Assembly: GCA_039619475.1 (NCBI GenBank)
Contig: CM077115.1
Span: forward strand, 557,340,826-557,404,825
Source: Icerya purchasi
Taxonomy: Eukaryota > Arthropoda > Insecta > Hemiptera > Monophlebidae
DNA: 64,000 nucleotides
Direction: 5' to 3'
Under the pieces are notes generated by a model that was not told where the DNA came from, searched no databases, and saw only the letters and a list, made by a program, of their open reading frames with translations. How positions within the stretch are numbered: position 1 is the first letter of the stretch; each line of letters starts with the position of its first letter. Positions 10,880 through 20,588 of the stretch are shown in pieces. Made by a program: the position numbers and the translations under genes.

Positions 10880-11311
10880 CGTATAAGTTTTCTTGAGCGG
10901 AAATATTTTGTGTGCGATATATTCTTATTGAATATATGGTAACACCGTTAAGCCAATGCGCTATAACCCCCTTATCGTTTTTCGAACGGTGATGTAAAGA
11001 GAAGAAAAAAAAAAAAAAAGTAGAAGAAGATGAAGAAGAAAAAAAAAATGAAAATATCCTCACCGACCGGAACAGAGTCCCAACGAAAAATCCGATTAGC
11101 CTCAGTTACATTACTCGGCCTTTCTAAAAACCGCGAGAACATAAATGTTTATAATAAGCAATCGCCGCTGCGAGAAATGTTTATAATAAACAGTCATCGC
11201 CGAGAAACCACAGCATAGCACGATACCGTATGTTTTACAGACAAGCACTTTAACGAACGAACGATGAACACAGAATGCACAATCGAACCCGACGGGAATG
11301 TGGCGAGCTCT
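10880..11311 (-). promoter_or_regulatory. 5' UTR, presumed internal promoter region, of Jockey-like element 2
   Basis: This is the 432-base leader between the 5' junction and the ORF1 start. Jockey elements are known to use a downstream internal promoter, so this stretch should contain it; I cannot mark the boxes. Visible features on the minus strand are two imperfect tandem copies of a TTATTATAAACATTT-containing unit (about 11110-11185 on the + strand) and a long pyrimidine tract (about 10995-11050). Confidence 0.5.
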
Positions 11312-12134
11312 AAGATACAACTAACCCAAGAATTGATACCAACAGATAAGCCAAGAAGGTTAGAATTTTGTAATCAATTTTTGAATATGCTGGAGGAAGA
11401 AGACGTCGATTTGGATTATGTTTTTTTTAGCGACGAGGCGCATTTCGATTTAAATGGTAACGTTAATAAACAAAACATGAGGTATTATGCTACTGAGAAC
11501 CCTCGAATCGTTCACCCGGTACCCTTGCACTCCCCTCGTATCACGGTATGGTGCGCAGTCAGTGCGAAAGCGATAATCGGTCCCTACTTCTTCGAGGAGG
11601 ACGGAGCGAATGTTACTGTGAACGGCGACCGCTACATCCAAATGTTAAACGAGTTTTTTCTAGCGGAGCTCAGAGGGAAGAGGATTGCATTATCTAAAAC
11701 GTGGTTTCAACAAGACGGGGCCACACCACATATTCGTAACGATGTTTTGCGGTTATTAAGAGAGAAGTTTCGGGACCGCTTGATTTCGCGAAACTGTGAG
11801 CTGTTTTGGCCGCCGCGCAGTCCGGATTTAACACCGACAGATTTTTACCTACGGGGCTACTTGAAAAGCAAGGTGTACGAGGGTAAAGCAGCAACAACCG
11901 ACGAGATGAAATTGGCCATTCAGAAGGAAATTGCGGCGATTAAAAAACCAACTCTTAAAAAAGTAATGCATAATTTTGAGGAAAGATTGCAACAATGTAA
12001 AAATCAAAATGGTGACTATTCATACGGAGTATTGTTCAAAACTAATAGTGTATAATAAATGGTGTTCTTTTTGAAGTATTTCAACGTTTGTTTCATTTCC
12101 GTAAGTATATTAGTCTTTATTTGACCAGCATTTA

Positions 12135-12164
12135 AAATTCGGGATGTTCTTTTGGCCCAGCCTG
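12135..12164 (-). repeat. Right terminal inverted repeat of the mariner
   Basis: Read on the minus strand it begins CAGGCTGGGCCAAAAGAACA, and it is followed on the + strand by the TA at 12165-12166. Confidence 0.9.
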
Positions 12165-12166
12165 TA

Positions 12167-13702
12167 TATCGTGTGCATGCAGGGAATCCAAAAAAATTGA
12201 AATCATTAATACCGCTAATAGTTTAAATTTATTCATTACATTCGAATAATGTTTTAACACATTATAATATCAGGTTTCATTTTTCGAATTTGCGCGCACA
12301 ATTGTGTTTATAGCAAGGTTTTGGTACTCAATTGCTAGTTTGTTGAAAATCTGTCGTCTTTTCTGAAAAAAAACCACCTTCGATAATTTTGAACAGTGTC
12401 TATGATTTACGATCGAATATAGTCGCTAGAATAAAGTAAAGTGACGAGCAACGTACACCTTCGACGCGAGGCATTTTATGGATTGTAGAATTACCATTTT
12501 CATTATGTACGAAACCTAATGAATAGCGGGCACAGTTTCTTTCCAGTTTTGGGATTTATACACCTTTACTCTTAGCTGGATGACTTGTTTGCTAATATTC
12601 GATCTCAGACTGCGTATATGCTTGGCGGCGACTGATTCCCAAAAACCCATAGCACCGCTAATTTTCTGACCAAGCACCTTAACTACTAGGCAGCAGAGTG
12701 GCGCCTAGAGATAATATTTTTCTTCGCAAGACTAAAATCTTACTTTATTATGCATATAAATCATAAAAAAGGTCGTAATGAAGTGTAAGCAGTATTGTTT
12801 TCCTCAGTTGGAAATAACTGATGAACATACGATTCAATAGAATAAAATTCGGCATATTCTCGTCATTTGTAGTTAATGAACTGAATAAATCATTCGATTT
12901 AACTTCCAAATTATATCTAATGAAAATAACAAAAACACTTCATATACCAAAATATAATAATATGTATAAATGAGTTACAACTACTAATTTGCCGACTAGT
13001 TTCGTATATTAATCATTTATAATCATGGCACCACACTATCGATTGTGGATGATTAATACCTAAAATTGGTTGGATAATTAATAATTGTAATTTGTTTATA
13101 TTATATGTTTTTGCGTGTTAACTGTTTGTTATTTTCATTGCACATAATCAATAAATCTCATTGATTTTTTAAAAACTAACTTTTTTTTTTTTCTGCAGTA
13201 ATTTACATAGCGTTAAGAAGTTTATAGTGCCAATGCATTAAATCCTTACTGAAATGCGAGCGTCATTTGGAAAAAATGCAGGCTAATTAGGCCCGGACGG
13301 ACTGAATAATTTTTCCGTATAGGTGATGCCCCTCGTAAGAGGCGGTTGCTGCATAATGTATTCAAAAAGTCGCAGTTAAAATCACAATAGTTAGTATTAA
13401 ACGTTTTATGTTTTTAAATGAAAAAAATAAAATAAACGAAAACCTATTTTTGAATTAGTATATCGCCTAGTTCAATCGGTTAATATTGCGTGATCAACGG
13501 AACAGTAATGTTATATCCGGTGGTGCGCTTCTAGTATTAAATTAGAACGGTTGAAAAGTTCGTGTTTTTAGCGATATCTATCAATTTTGGACGCGGCTAT
13601 CACCGTCCAAATTGATATTATACAGAGATATATTTTATTTTTACATTACAAGTAAGTAAATAATTTCTAATTTCTTTTTTTTTCTCTTCTTTTTTTTTTC
13701 AG
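12167..13702. other. Unassigned DNA before the first visible Atg16 exon
   Basis: AT-rich sequence with scattered homopolymers; I see no coding stretch or element. The last bases (about 13672-13702) form a strong polypyrimidine tract ending CAG, the acceptor of the exon that follows. Confidence 0.5.
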
Positions 13703-13865
13703 TTTAAGCGAAGCACACAAGACAATTACTAGTCTGAACGCTGATATTAGCAGTTATCAAACTAACAATAAACAGCTGGAAGCGTTAAATCAAGTGCTTA
13801 AAGATGAACATCAAGCTTTGCAGTTGGCTTTTACGCATCTAGAAGAAAAATTGAGGAAATCTCAG
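13703..13865 (+). CDS. Atg16: Atg16 exon: coiled-coil region
   Basis: The 163-base exon follows a pyrimidine-rich acceptor (AG at 13701-13702) and ends CAG before GTTTAT; an in-frame stop lies just inside the intron. It begins with the third base of a split codon and ends in phase 0. It encodes LSEAHKTITSLNADI, then QLEALNQVLKDEHQALQL and LEEKLRKSQ, closely matching the animal ATG16L1 coiled coil (human has [21 protein letters not shown]). ATG16 dimerises through this coil and holds the ATG12-ATG5 conjugate at the phagophore, directing LC3/Atg8 lipidation. Earlier exons (ATG5-binding N-terminus) are not visible upstream. Confidence 0.93.
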
Positions 13866-14329
13866 GTTTATTTTGATATATATTGATTACCGATGTTTTT
13901 CCAATTTTCGTTTCATTTTACTGCGCATTTGGACTTATCAGACTGTTCAGCATCAATCTTGCGCTTTTGACGAATTATTTTTTAGGTTCTATCTACTTTT
14001 CGATAATGCGTTAGAATTATTGTTACTATGAAAACGTAATGAAATTTATTGTATACAATAATATAATGTAAAAGGTAGGAAAAAACTCAAACAACTTTTA
14101 AAGTCAGCTTCGTACTGAGCGAACGATGTCCTTAATTGGGTCCACTCGATTCTCGGTAGCGTCAACGATTTGTTCATACCGACTTAATGTTCCTCTAGTG
14201 TCAGCGCATCTCATTTAGCATTCCGTACACAGAATGTACCGAATCTTAATGAGATCGTTCGGAAACGGGAAAAAAAATATCAAATTAAATTATGCAATAG
14301 TTCAGGAATAGTTTAACTTTTCAAAATTG

Positions 14330-15185
14330 GGGATTATAAATGGCAATTAAAATTTTCTTTATGACGATATTTATAACTTGAAGATAATTGATTATCGGAT
14401 GGGTGACAAAAAACACGAACGAGAATATATATTATGTGGAATTTAAAACAACCTCAAAAATCACCCCTAAAAAAATTCATAACTCATCATCAGATAACTC
14501 TTTAAAAGTGAAATTCAAAATATAAAACAAAAGGTAGAATTTCTTTCATAAAATCAAAAAATTACAGTTAAAAAATTGTTTAACCCTCTCTCTTTTTGAT
14601 CCAAAACAGCAAAAAACAGAAGGATGTTCACGTAAGCAATAGCCCCGAGTAAAAATATTGAGGAAACTAAAACGTATATCTCGAGCATATGCATAAAGGA
14701 CCGCTTTATAGGAAAACTATAGCTGAGCTTGTAACTTTATATATAGATCCTCGGGGAGCCGAAAGCTCAAAAGTTTTAATTTCTTTTTTTTTTTTTTTTC
14801 GGCAGGGGGTGATATATATCAATGGAAAGATCGTTATTTGTCAAAAATGAACCCGCATTTCATTTCCTTAACGAAACTTTCAAATTTGCTGAAAAGTTCA
14901 AAAAAGCGCGAAAAATTACGTGTAACCCACGTTTATGGCGCGCGACGATTATTATAGTTAAAAATTTTGAACAAGGTTAAAAATACGCGCATCCCCGTAC
15001 ATTTTTCTAGTTTGAAGTATCCGGGTTACCTACTAACTTTAAAATTAAACCCTTGTGGCGCCGAAAGCTCAAAATTTTTGAAATTTTTTTTTTTCCCCCG
15101 GCATACGATGTATCGTTGGAAAGATCGCTATTTTTTGGGAAAGAAACCGCATTTCTTTTCCTTAGCGCACCAACGGCTTTGACCC
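14330..15185 (+). repeat. Structured dispersed repeat, copy 2 (inverted relative to copy 1)
   Basis: About 14341-14560 matches the reverse complement of about 5800-6075, for example CATAACTCATCA and AAATTCAAAATATA. Two units with GAAAGCTCAAAA at 14761 and 15063 follow, spaced about 300 bp and each carrying GGAAAGATCG and TTCCTTA..ACG-type blocks. The linking segment at 14950-15010 (AGTTAAAAATTTTGAAC, GGTTAAAAATACGCGCAT) matches the fold-back arm of copy 1. The two copies are diverged, so the family is old. No coding potential is seen. Confidence 0.78.
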
Positions 15186-15269
15186 AATTACCGTGAAAGG
15201 TTAGATAGCGGATTTAAATCAAGAGGCGATTAAAGATGGAGAGTGTGGAAAGATTCAAAAAAAGGAATC

Positions 15270-15790
15270 ACATTAGGAGATAGGAAGGAAGATAGGAAGG
15301 AAAGTGTAAAGTAAGATTGAGCAGGAAGATCCGGAACTAAAGTTTTTGTAATACGAGAGAGAACGTTTAACAGCGAGGATGAAGCATTCAAAGAAAATAC
15401 TTGCATCGCATACAGAAAGATAGGCAGAATATGAAGGGGGCAGTTGGGGGAACAAAATAGAGAAAATTGAAAGTAAAAAGAGGGGGGTGGGGAGTAAGTG
15501 GTTAAATTGAAGTTTTATCAAGAAGACAATTGTAGAACGACAACGAGAAGAAAAGGATTGAAAGAAGGGCGAAGAACAGGAGCAGGTTGCATTTGGAGAT
15601 AATGAGGAGCACAATTAGAGAATAAAGAAGGATATATATATATATGTTCGATCAAAGTTTGGAATGGTTGGCTAAGGACAGAAACAATATGGCCGAAGTA
15701 GAAAAGTTGCTGAAAAAGAAATCATCGAGGACAGCCGAACGGGCTAGAATGTCCGCTGCGTCATTGCCTTCAATGCTAGAATAACTAGAA
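15270..15790 (-). pseudogene. 3' part of a decayed I-like LINE (RNase H and C-terminal region)
   Basis: On the minus strand, about 15785-15730 translates as IEGNDAADILARSAV, the end of a LINE RNase H domain (pattern G-N-E-x-A-D-x-L-A). It is followed by a purine-rich stretch that on the minus strand encodes a cysteine/serine-rich region resembling the C-terminal segments of the I-like elements at 29.3 kb and 50.2 kb. No intact frame survives. The lower boundary is uncertain. Confidence 0.6.
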
Positions 15791-15799
15791 ACTTCATGT

Positions 15800-16050
15800 C
15801 AATGTTTATTTGAACAGCCTTACAATTCCTCTACCCGAACGACAATTTTCTCTACACTGCGCAAATAATATGTACCCAGGAATATTAAATTTATATAACT
15901 CATTATGAAAAACACGCATTTCAGTTAGCAACATAATATCCATACTCATAATTTGAATCATTTAAGAAAATTAAGAATTCATCGAAATGTGCACTTAAAT
16001 TTTGAACATTTAGATTTAGCAACTTAATATTTAACGGATCCATTTAAACT
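15800..16050 (-). pseudogene. Decayed CR1-like LINE endonuclease N-terminus
   Basis: From about 16045 down, the minus strand reads MDPLNIKLLNLNVQNLSAHF then DEFLIFLND, with later stops and frameshifts and an IPGY-like strand. This resembles LFALNIRSLRKYFEEFLIFLN in the + strand CR1-like element at 38.2 kb, so it is probably the same family. It directly abuts the I-like fragment at 15270-15790, which is unrelated in kind, so one insertion or recombination separates them. Confidence 0.6.
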
Positions 16051-16283
16051 ATATAAAGATAAAACATAAAGAGTAGATAGATCTGCTAAGACATGAGAAA
16101 CAGCAATGGCCGAATCGAAAGTAGTTGCGAAACTAATTAGGTTTACGAATCACTGGTTCGACTTTGACGCTGAGCTCTGAACAATAATGCCTCGATATAA
16201 ATCACCAGTAACTTAGTCGAAAAGGACGAAACTGCCATTCATTACTAAATAAATCATCTCAAACACTGTTATTTCCGAATAAC

Positions 16284-16297
16284 TTTGAAGGGCGAAT
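16284..16297. repeat. 14-bp target-site duplication of the palindromic insertion (second copy 16615-16628)
   Basis: TTTGAAGGGCGAAT is present exactly at 16284-16297 and 16615-16628. A chance match of 14 bases this close is unlikely, so the sequence between them is a discrete insertion. Confidence 0.85.
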
Positions 16298-16614
16298 GTA
16301 GGTGAATCCTGTTTGTTATAAACTGTATAATAAAAACCAACTTCAATAACAAACAAATATAATAAGGGGGTATTTATTTAATTTATAACAATAAATTAAA
16401 TAAATACCCCTTATTTAGGAACGTTTTCGGGCATCATCAGCTAAAACTAACTTAATTAAAACTTCTTTCCAGTGTGTTTTGAGTTTTAATTAAGTTATTT
16501 TTAACTGATGATGCCCGAAAACGTTGTTAAATAAGGGGTATTTATTTAATTTATTGTTATAAATTATTTTTACCCCCTTATATTTGTTTGTTATTGAAGT
16601 TGGTTTTTATTATA
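16298..16614. mobile_element. 317-bp insertion made largely of one near-perfect palindrome
   Basis: After 28 non-palindromic bases, 16326-16463 and 16482-16614 are inverted copies around an 18-base spacer. Shared blocks include AATAAAAACCAACTTCAATA / its complement, AATAAGGGGTATTTATTTAA and CGGGCATCATCAG / CTGATGATGCCCG. The 14-bp flanking duplication is longer than the 2-9 bp made by most DNA transposases and resembles those of LINE-driven insertions, yet there is no poly(A) tail. It could be a foldback MITE or a snap-back cDNA product. No coding potential. Confidence 0.7.
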
Positions 16615-16903
16615 TTTGAAGGGCGAATTTGCGTTTTAGTTGAAAATTTAGAAAATAAAAATATAACATGTTTTACGAAAGAGTTAGCGCGGTATATCCA
16701 CAATTACACGCTTGCAGGAAAAAATTTAACCTCGATGTGGTGTTACGTATCGTAGAAATTAATAATGGATGGAAGAGCTGAATTATTAAATTTAATTTTT
16801 AAAACGAGAATTGATGTAGAAGAATTTTTTTGGAAAACGTTTAGGTGATTATCGAATACTTGAGATTGGTATTTCAGAAATGCAGTTTGTGAGGGCAGTT
16901 ATA

Positions 16904-17110
16904 TTACTCGACAGACATATCACGAACTATGTCAAAACGAAATAGTAAAGATTGGGAAATAAATTTAAAGTTTTTGATGAATATTGTCGGAAAATAGGAA
17001 CTAATTGGCTGCAACGGTAGACGGAAAGTTGAGCTTAAGCTTTTTCCCTGAGTAGGCAATACGAGTATAATTCTTTTATAAAACATTTTAGCCAAAGACA
17101 CATCGGACCC
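16904..17110 (-). pseudogene. Decayed LINE-like reverse transcriptase segment
   Basis: The minus-strand frame reads FYKRIILVLPTQGKSLS and LPLQPISSYFPTIF, which I align with the K-x-A-x-I-x-x-L-P-K-P-G-K ... Y-R-P-I-S-x-L-P motif of LINE reverse transcriptases. It is degenerate, with no catalytic box. The same frame continues upstream (higher coordinates) with one TGA to the target duplication at 17169-17182, and then across the inverted element into 19023-19230. The identification is tentative. Confidence 0.35.
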
Positions 17111-17889
17111 GGAAATGCGGATGTTTCAATTCTGACTTATTTGGCAGTGAACGTTGTTTTCGTCCATTCCGACTAAGTGATTTTTTTTTTGGTTCCCCAG
17201 TCCAAAAGTATTGGTGGGGCAAATTTATTTAGTTATTTGCTTGTGTACAAAGAATATTTTGTGTGCTTATTGCATAGGTTACAATGGAGAAATATAATGC
17301 TTGGGTGAATTGTGAAGTGTGTACTTAAATCTAACACAAGTATTGAAAATTAAAAGTTTCCTATTACACAGCAATGGTGATGATAATTCATAGTCACCAT
17401 TACAACATTGATAAATATTAAGATAAAACCAGCTGTTACTATTCTTATAATAATATGAAACAGAGCAAGTGAATTTGTGAATTACAAATACATACTAAAT
17501 GTTATACAGTAATTATGAGATGTGAAAATAAAATTGCTACAATTAAAAGGAGTTATAAGAAATAAATAAGGTGTTTACAAATTTACATTTACATTTGTTT
17601 ATAAATACCTGTACACATATACATATATACATGAAAATAAAGTAGCCTACTTACATTAATATCATTTTTGCCAGCTGAACAATATATGTATTTACACATT
17701 TCTACTTACATAATATTTACATAATAATTACATATTCAGTATTCAGATATATATCCACACATGAACCAGATTTCTTATATTTACATCGAATTTTTAACCA
17801 CTTATTTATATTAAGTTACATTCATTATATATACATTCATATATAAGCACAATACACTCACATCTGCATTCATAATGAGGAGGAGTATT

Positions 17890-18102
17890 TCATTCAGTTG
17901 CATTATTGAGTGGAAATCTTTTTTTGATTAGTAGGTGAAAGTATTTGAGTAGTCCATTGTAATTGCTTTGGTTTAGAGTGAGTTGCGTTTGATGATTAAT
18001 TTTAAATTTTTCTTGTATGGTTTTTGTAGCAGGGCAATCAAATATTAGGTGGTGGATATTGTCATACACCACTGATTCACAGAGCTGACAATAAAATATC
18101 AT
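17890..18102 (-). pseudogene. LINE C-terminal Cys/His segment (70 residues open)
   Basis: The frame reads MIFYCQLCESVVYDNIHHLI followed by FDCP, the C-x2-C...H-x-x-F-D-C-P pattern found after the reverse transcriptase/RNase H part of I/R1-type elements. It ends in TAA near 17890 and leads into about 700 bases of 3' UTR. It is the 3' half of the inverted insertion. Confidence 0.65.
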
Positions 18103-18125
18103 CTAAAGTCTCATACAGAGATAAA

Positions 18126-19005
18126 TTGATAAGCAAAACAAAACAGAAACCGTTAAATAAACTAATAATAAAATCTGACAATATAAACGAATTCGATAAG
18201 CAGCTGAAACAGAAAGTGTGTCCAAATAAACTTAAAGTTAACGTAACCTATTATAAAAAAATAAATGACAACACAGCTGTTATTGTTAGATTGCCGTTAA
18301 TGATAGAAATTACAGCATGTAGATAAACCAAAAGAAATTATGTAATAATTAGATAAATTCTTGCTAAAGTCCTGAAAAGGACTATTTCATACAGTAGATC
18401 GTAATTTCGGATTAATAAAATTAAATAACAAAAATGTTCGTTTACAAAACAACTCACTTCGGATACGGATAAAAGTTAACATAACAATAACACAAAAAAG
18501 AAAAACGGTAAAAGAAATACGGCATCAGCTTGGTGGAAAGAAAAAGACGAAAGCTATATCTACACAAAAAATATCGCTGGCTATTAAAATTTATACATGA
18601 AAATTATAAAAAAGTAAACGAAAATAAAGATCAAATAATGTAACATACAACAAAATGGAACAAAAAAATTAAGTAAACTAAAGTAAATAAACAAATTACG
18701 CAAACTGCAATTGTAATCTAAACAACAGCCATAATTACTACTGAGACAAAAGCCGAACAGAACATAATAGGTGAAGCTATCAAAGAAAAGATAAAAGAGG
18801 CCAAAGTTACCATTCCCAAATTGCTAGATCCTTGCATTATAATTCCGAGAACCAAGAATATTAACGAAGATGACATTAAAGATTATTTCATCAAACTCAA
18901 TAAAAATTCACTAATGCTCTATGATATTATTAACAGTAACAACCTAACTATTATGAACAATGATACTCCTACATTTGAAAACCATAACGGAACAAGTGTA
19001 ATTGA
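18126..19005 (+). pseudogene. Scrambled gag / endonuclease remains in the inverted 5' half
   Basis: 18126-18326 is open and reads like part of a retrotransposon gag (KQKVCPNKLKVNVTYYKKIN). About 18510-18560 gives ASAWWKEKDESYIYTKN, like the WW linker between endonuclease and reverse transcriptase. 18760-18930 returns to gag-like sequence (LLDPCIIIPRTKNINEDDIK). 18930-19005 resembles an endonuclease C-terminal part (TIMNNDTPTFENHNGTSVID). The order is not that of an intact element, so deletion and rearrangement have occurred. Confidence 0.55.
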
Positions 19006-19022
19006 TTACCGACTAAGTGATT

Positions 19023-20535
19023 ACCGGTAATTTCTATCGGAATGTTATTATTTGGAGCTGCGGCGTTGTTAACAGTATTATTAGTAGAAGAAAACAGAAA
19101 ACTAGATTGCTGCATCGGTTTCACGGATTTATTTAATAGCTTATCTTGGCCGGCGTTTTGTAACCAGGATCGTGACAGATTATGGCTAGTGTTGCTTCCC
19201 TGTCAATTAAGTCAGGCATTAGGTTAAATTATGCTTAAAATAAATCAAGATAATGTCAATAACTATAATAAATAATGCGATTGATGTCGGTAATAAATAT
19301 TCGGGATAATAAGAACAAGAAAACTAGAGAAATTAAAACGAACTCGCCGGTAATTACAGCAAATTACTGAACTAATTAGAAATATAGAACGAGAAAAATT
19401 GACAGCGTCATTCTTTCCGACTGTGTGACAAAAAAATAAATCTTTATTTAATGTCATTTTGGGGGGAAAATTTTTGGACTGAAATAGTGGTGAGAGTCGG
19501 GCTAAAAATGGCATTGTCGTTAATATATATATATATATATGTATGTGAGTGTGTTGTGTAAACATTGGAACTGTGAAAGTATTAGAACTTTTGTGTTTTG
19601 CAAGAAACAAAAGAAAAAATTCTGTTGATTTGTAGTACAAGAAAAAAGAAATAAAGACAAATAGAAAGTACTTTGTTTGATTGCTGTACGAAGATGCAAA
19701 GGGAAATTTAACGTTATTATTTCCGTGTAGTCAAAAGTGTGTAGCTGGTTAATAAGCAAGAATACTAGCACGCTATATCGCAGTTTATGATATGGTACAA
19801 GTGTTTTTATTGTACATTCTATTTTAAAAGTTGAATATGACAGATATGAATTTTAGGTTTTCGCTGTTTAAATAGCGCGATCGTTTCGTTCCAAATTTTA
19901 ATCAACGGGTGTGGTTATTTGTTACGGGATTTCGAAGTTTTTTTTTTCTTTTCTCTTTAGAACTTCATTAATTGAGGAATAAAAGCGCTGATCTTGCTTG
20001 CTTCTTTATTTAATTTGTATGAGTAACATTTTATTTAAAAAAATATTAATTACCCTCTTTCTATGACTAGAAAACTGGGATAGTCGAAAACGTCACCTTT
20101 TTGTTGAATCATTTGTTGTCGTATTCGATACAACTTTGCCATTGGATGGTGGCTGGTGTTTTGCAGTCAAATATGCCTCAGTTGAAGATTTCGTTGTTGC
20201 TTTCGGCGAAGCAGCCGTTATAATTAGGAAGATCGTCGCTATTTAGATTTTTAATGTCTGAAAAAAATTCTAAATTTATAAATCTGTTGTGTATTTTTGT
20301 TTCTTATGTTGGTATCTGAAATAAGCAGAAAACGATCGTGTGCACAGTTCTTAACAGTTGTACTCTACTGATTACGTGTATAATATATATATGTATTGAA
20401 TAATAAATATTATTGGGTAATGACTAAATCACTAAGGCGTTTAAGTCTTCTGAAGTCTTTATTTGCAAGTTTGCAAGTAAAAGTTCATGTACTTCTTCAT
20501 TTCGATCTTTATTGGCTCCTTATTTATGTCGGTTA

Positions 20536-20588
<53 letters not shown>

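Larger units (their letters stand above)
6588..11311 (-). mobile_element. Jockey-like non-LTR retrotransposon 2, apparently full length
   Basis: The element is 4.7 kb on the minus strand, bounded by exact 11-bp duplications. Its parts in order are a 5' UTR (11311-10880), ORF1 with zinc knuckles (10879-9506), ORF2 (9509-6852), a 3' UTR, and a poly(A) tail (T run 6588-6610). ORF1 and ORF2 overlap as ATGA. ORF2 is fully open and ORF1 has one in-frame TAA. It is the best preserved retrotransposon in the window and it interrupts the mariner, so it is the younger of the two. Confidence 0.95.
6275..12055 (+). pseudogene. Mariner transposase (DD41D), interrupted by a LINE
   Basis: The N-terminal part (6275-6587) carries a helix-turn-helix domain of the kind annotated DUF4817, ending HPYKIQ. 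The C-terminal part resumes at 11323 with TQEL and ends in a TAA at about 12053-12055. Removing the insertion and one 11-bp duplication rejoins the frame exactly (aag ata caa cta acc). Catalytic residues are visible: FFSDEAHF (first D), WFQQDGATPH (second D) and SPDLTPTDF. Counting from the second D to the D of PTD gives 41 intervening residues. Compared with relatives, the segment between YGSVV and AVALSRSP is about 20 residues short, around where a GRPR-type motif is expected, which looks like an in-frame deletion. The gene is inactive in its present state. Confidence 0.9.
6141..12164 (+). mobile_element. Mariner-type (IS630-Tc1-mariner, DD41D) transposon, split by a nested retrotransposon
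   Basis: Terminal inverted repeats of about 30 bp (6141-6170 and 12135-12164) match at all but two positions and include GGCCAAAAGAACATCCCGAA. Both ends are flanked by the TA target duplication (6139-6140 and 12165-12166) typical of this superfamily. Without the nested Jockey-like insertion (6588-11311 plus one duplicated 11-mer) the element is about 1.29 kb, a normal size for a mariner with one transposase gene. The transposase reads in + orientation. Confidence 0.93.
17183..19008 (-). mobile_element. Internally inverted LINE insertion (twin-priming type)
   Basis: CCGACTAAGTGATT is exactly repeated at 17169-17182 and 19009-19022. Inside, the low-coordinate part is minus strand: poly(A) tail (T run from 17183), 3' UTR, and a C-terminal Cys/His segment (17890-18102). 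The high-coordinate part is + strand: gag-like and endonuclease-like pieces (18126-19005). This layout, with an inverted 5' part joined to a 3' part with tail and flanked by target duplications, is what twin priming produces during LINE insertion. The + strand part is itself scrambled, with a linker-like piece between gag-like pieces. Confidence 0.75.

Noticed and set aside
11264..12055. 263-residue transposase frame starting at 11264
   Set aside because: Its first codons lie in the Jockey-like 5' UTR; transposase sequence starts only at 11312, and the real start is at 6275.
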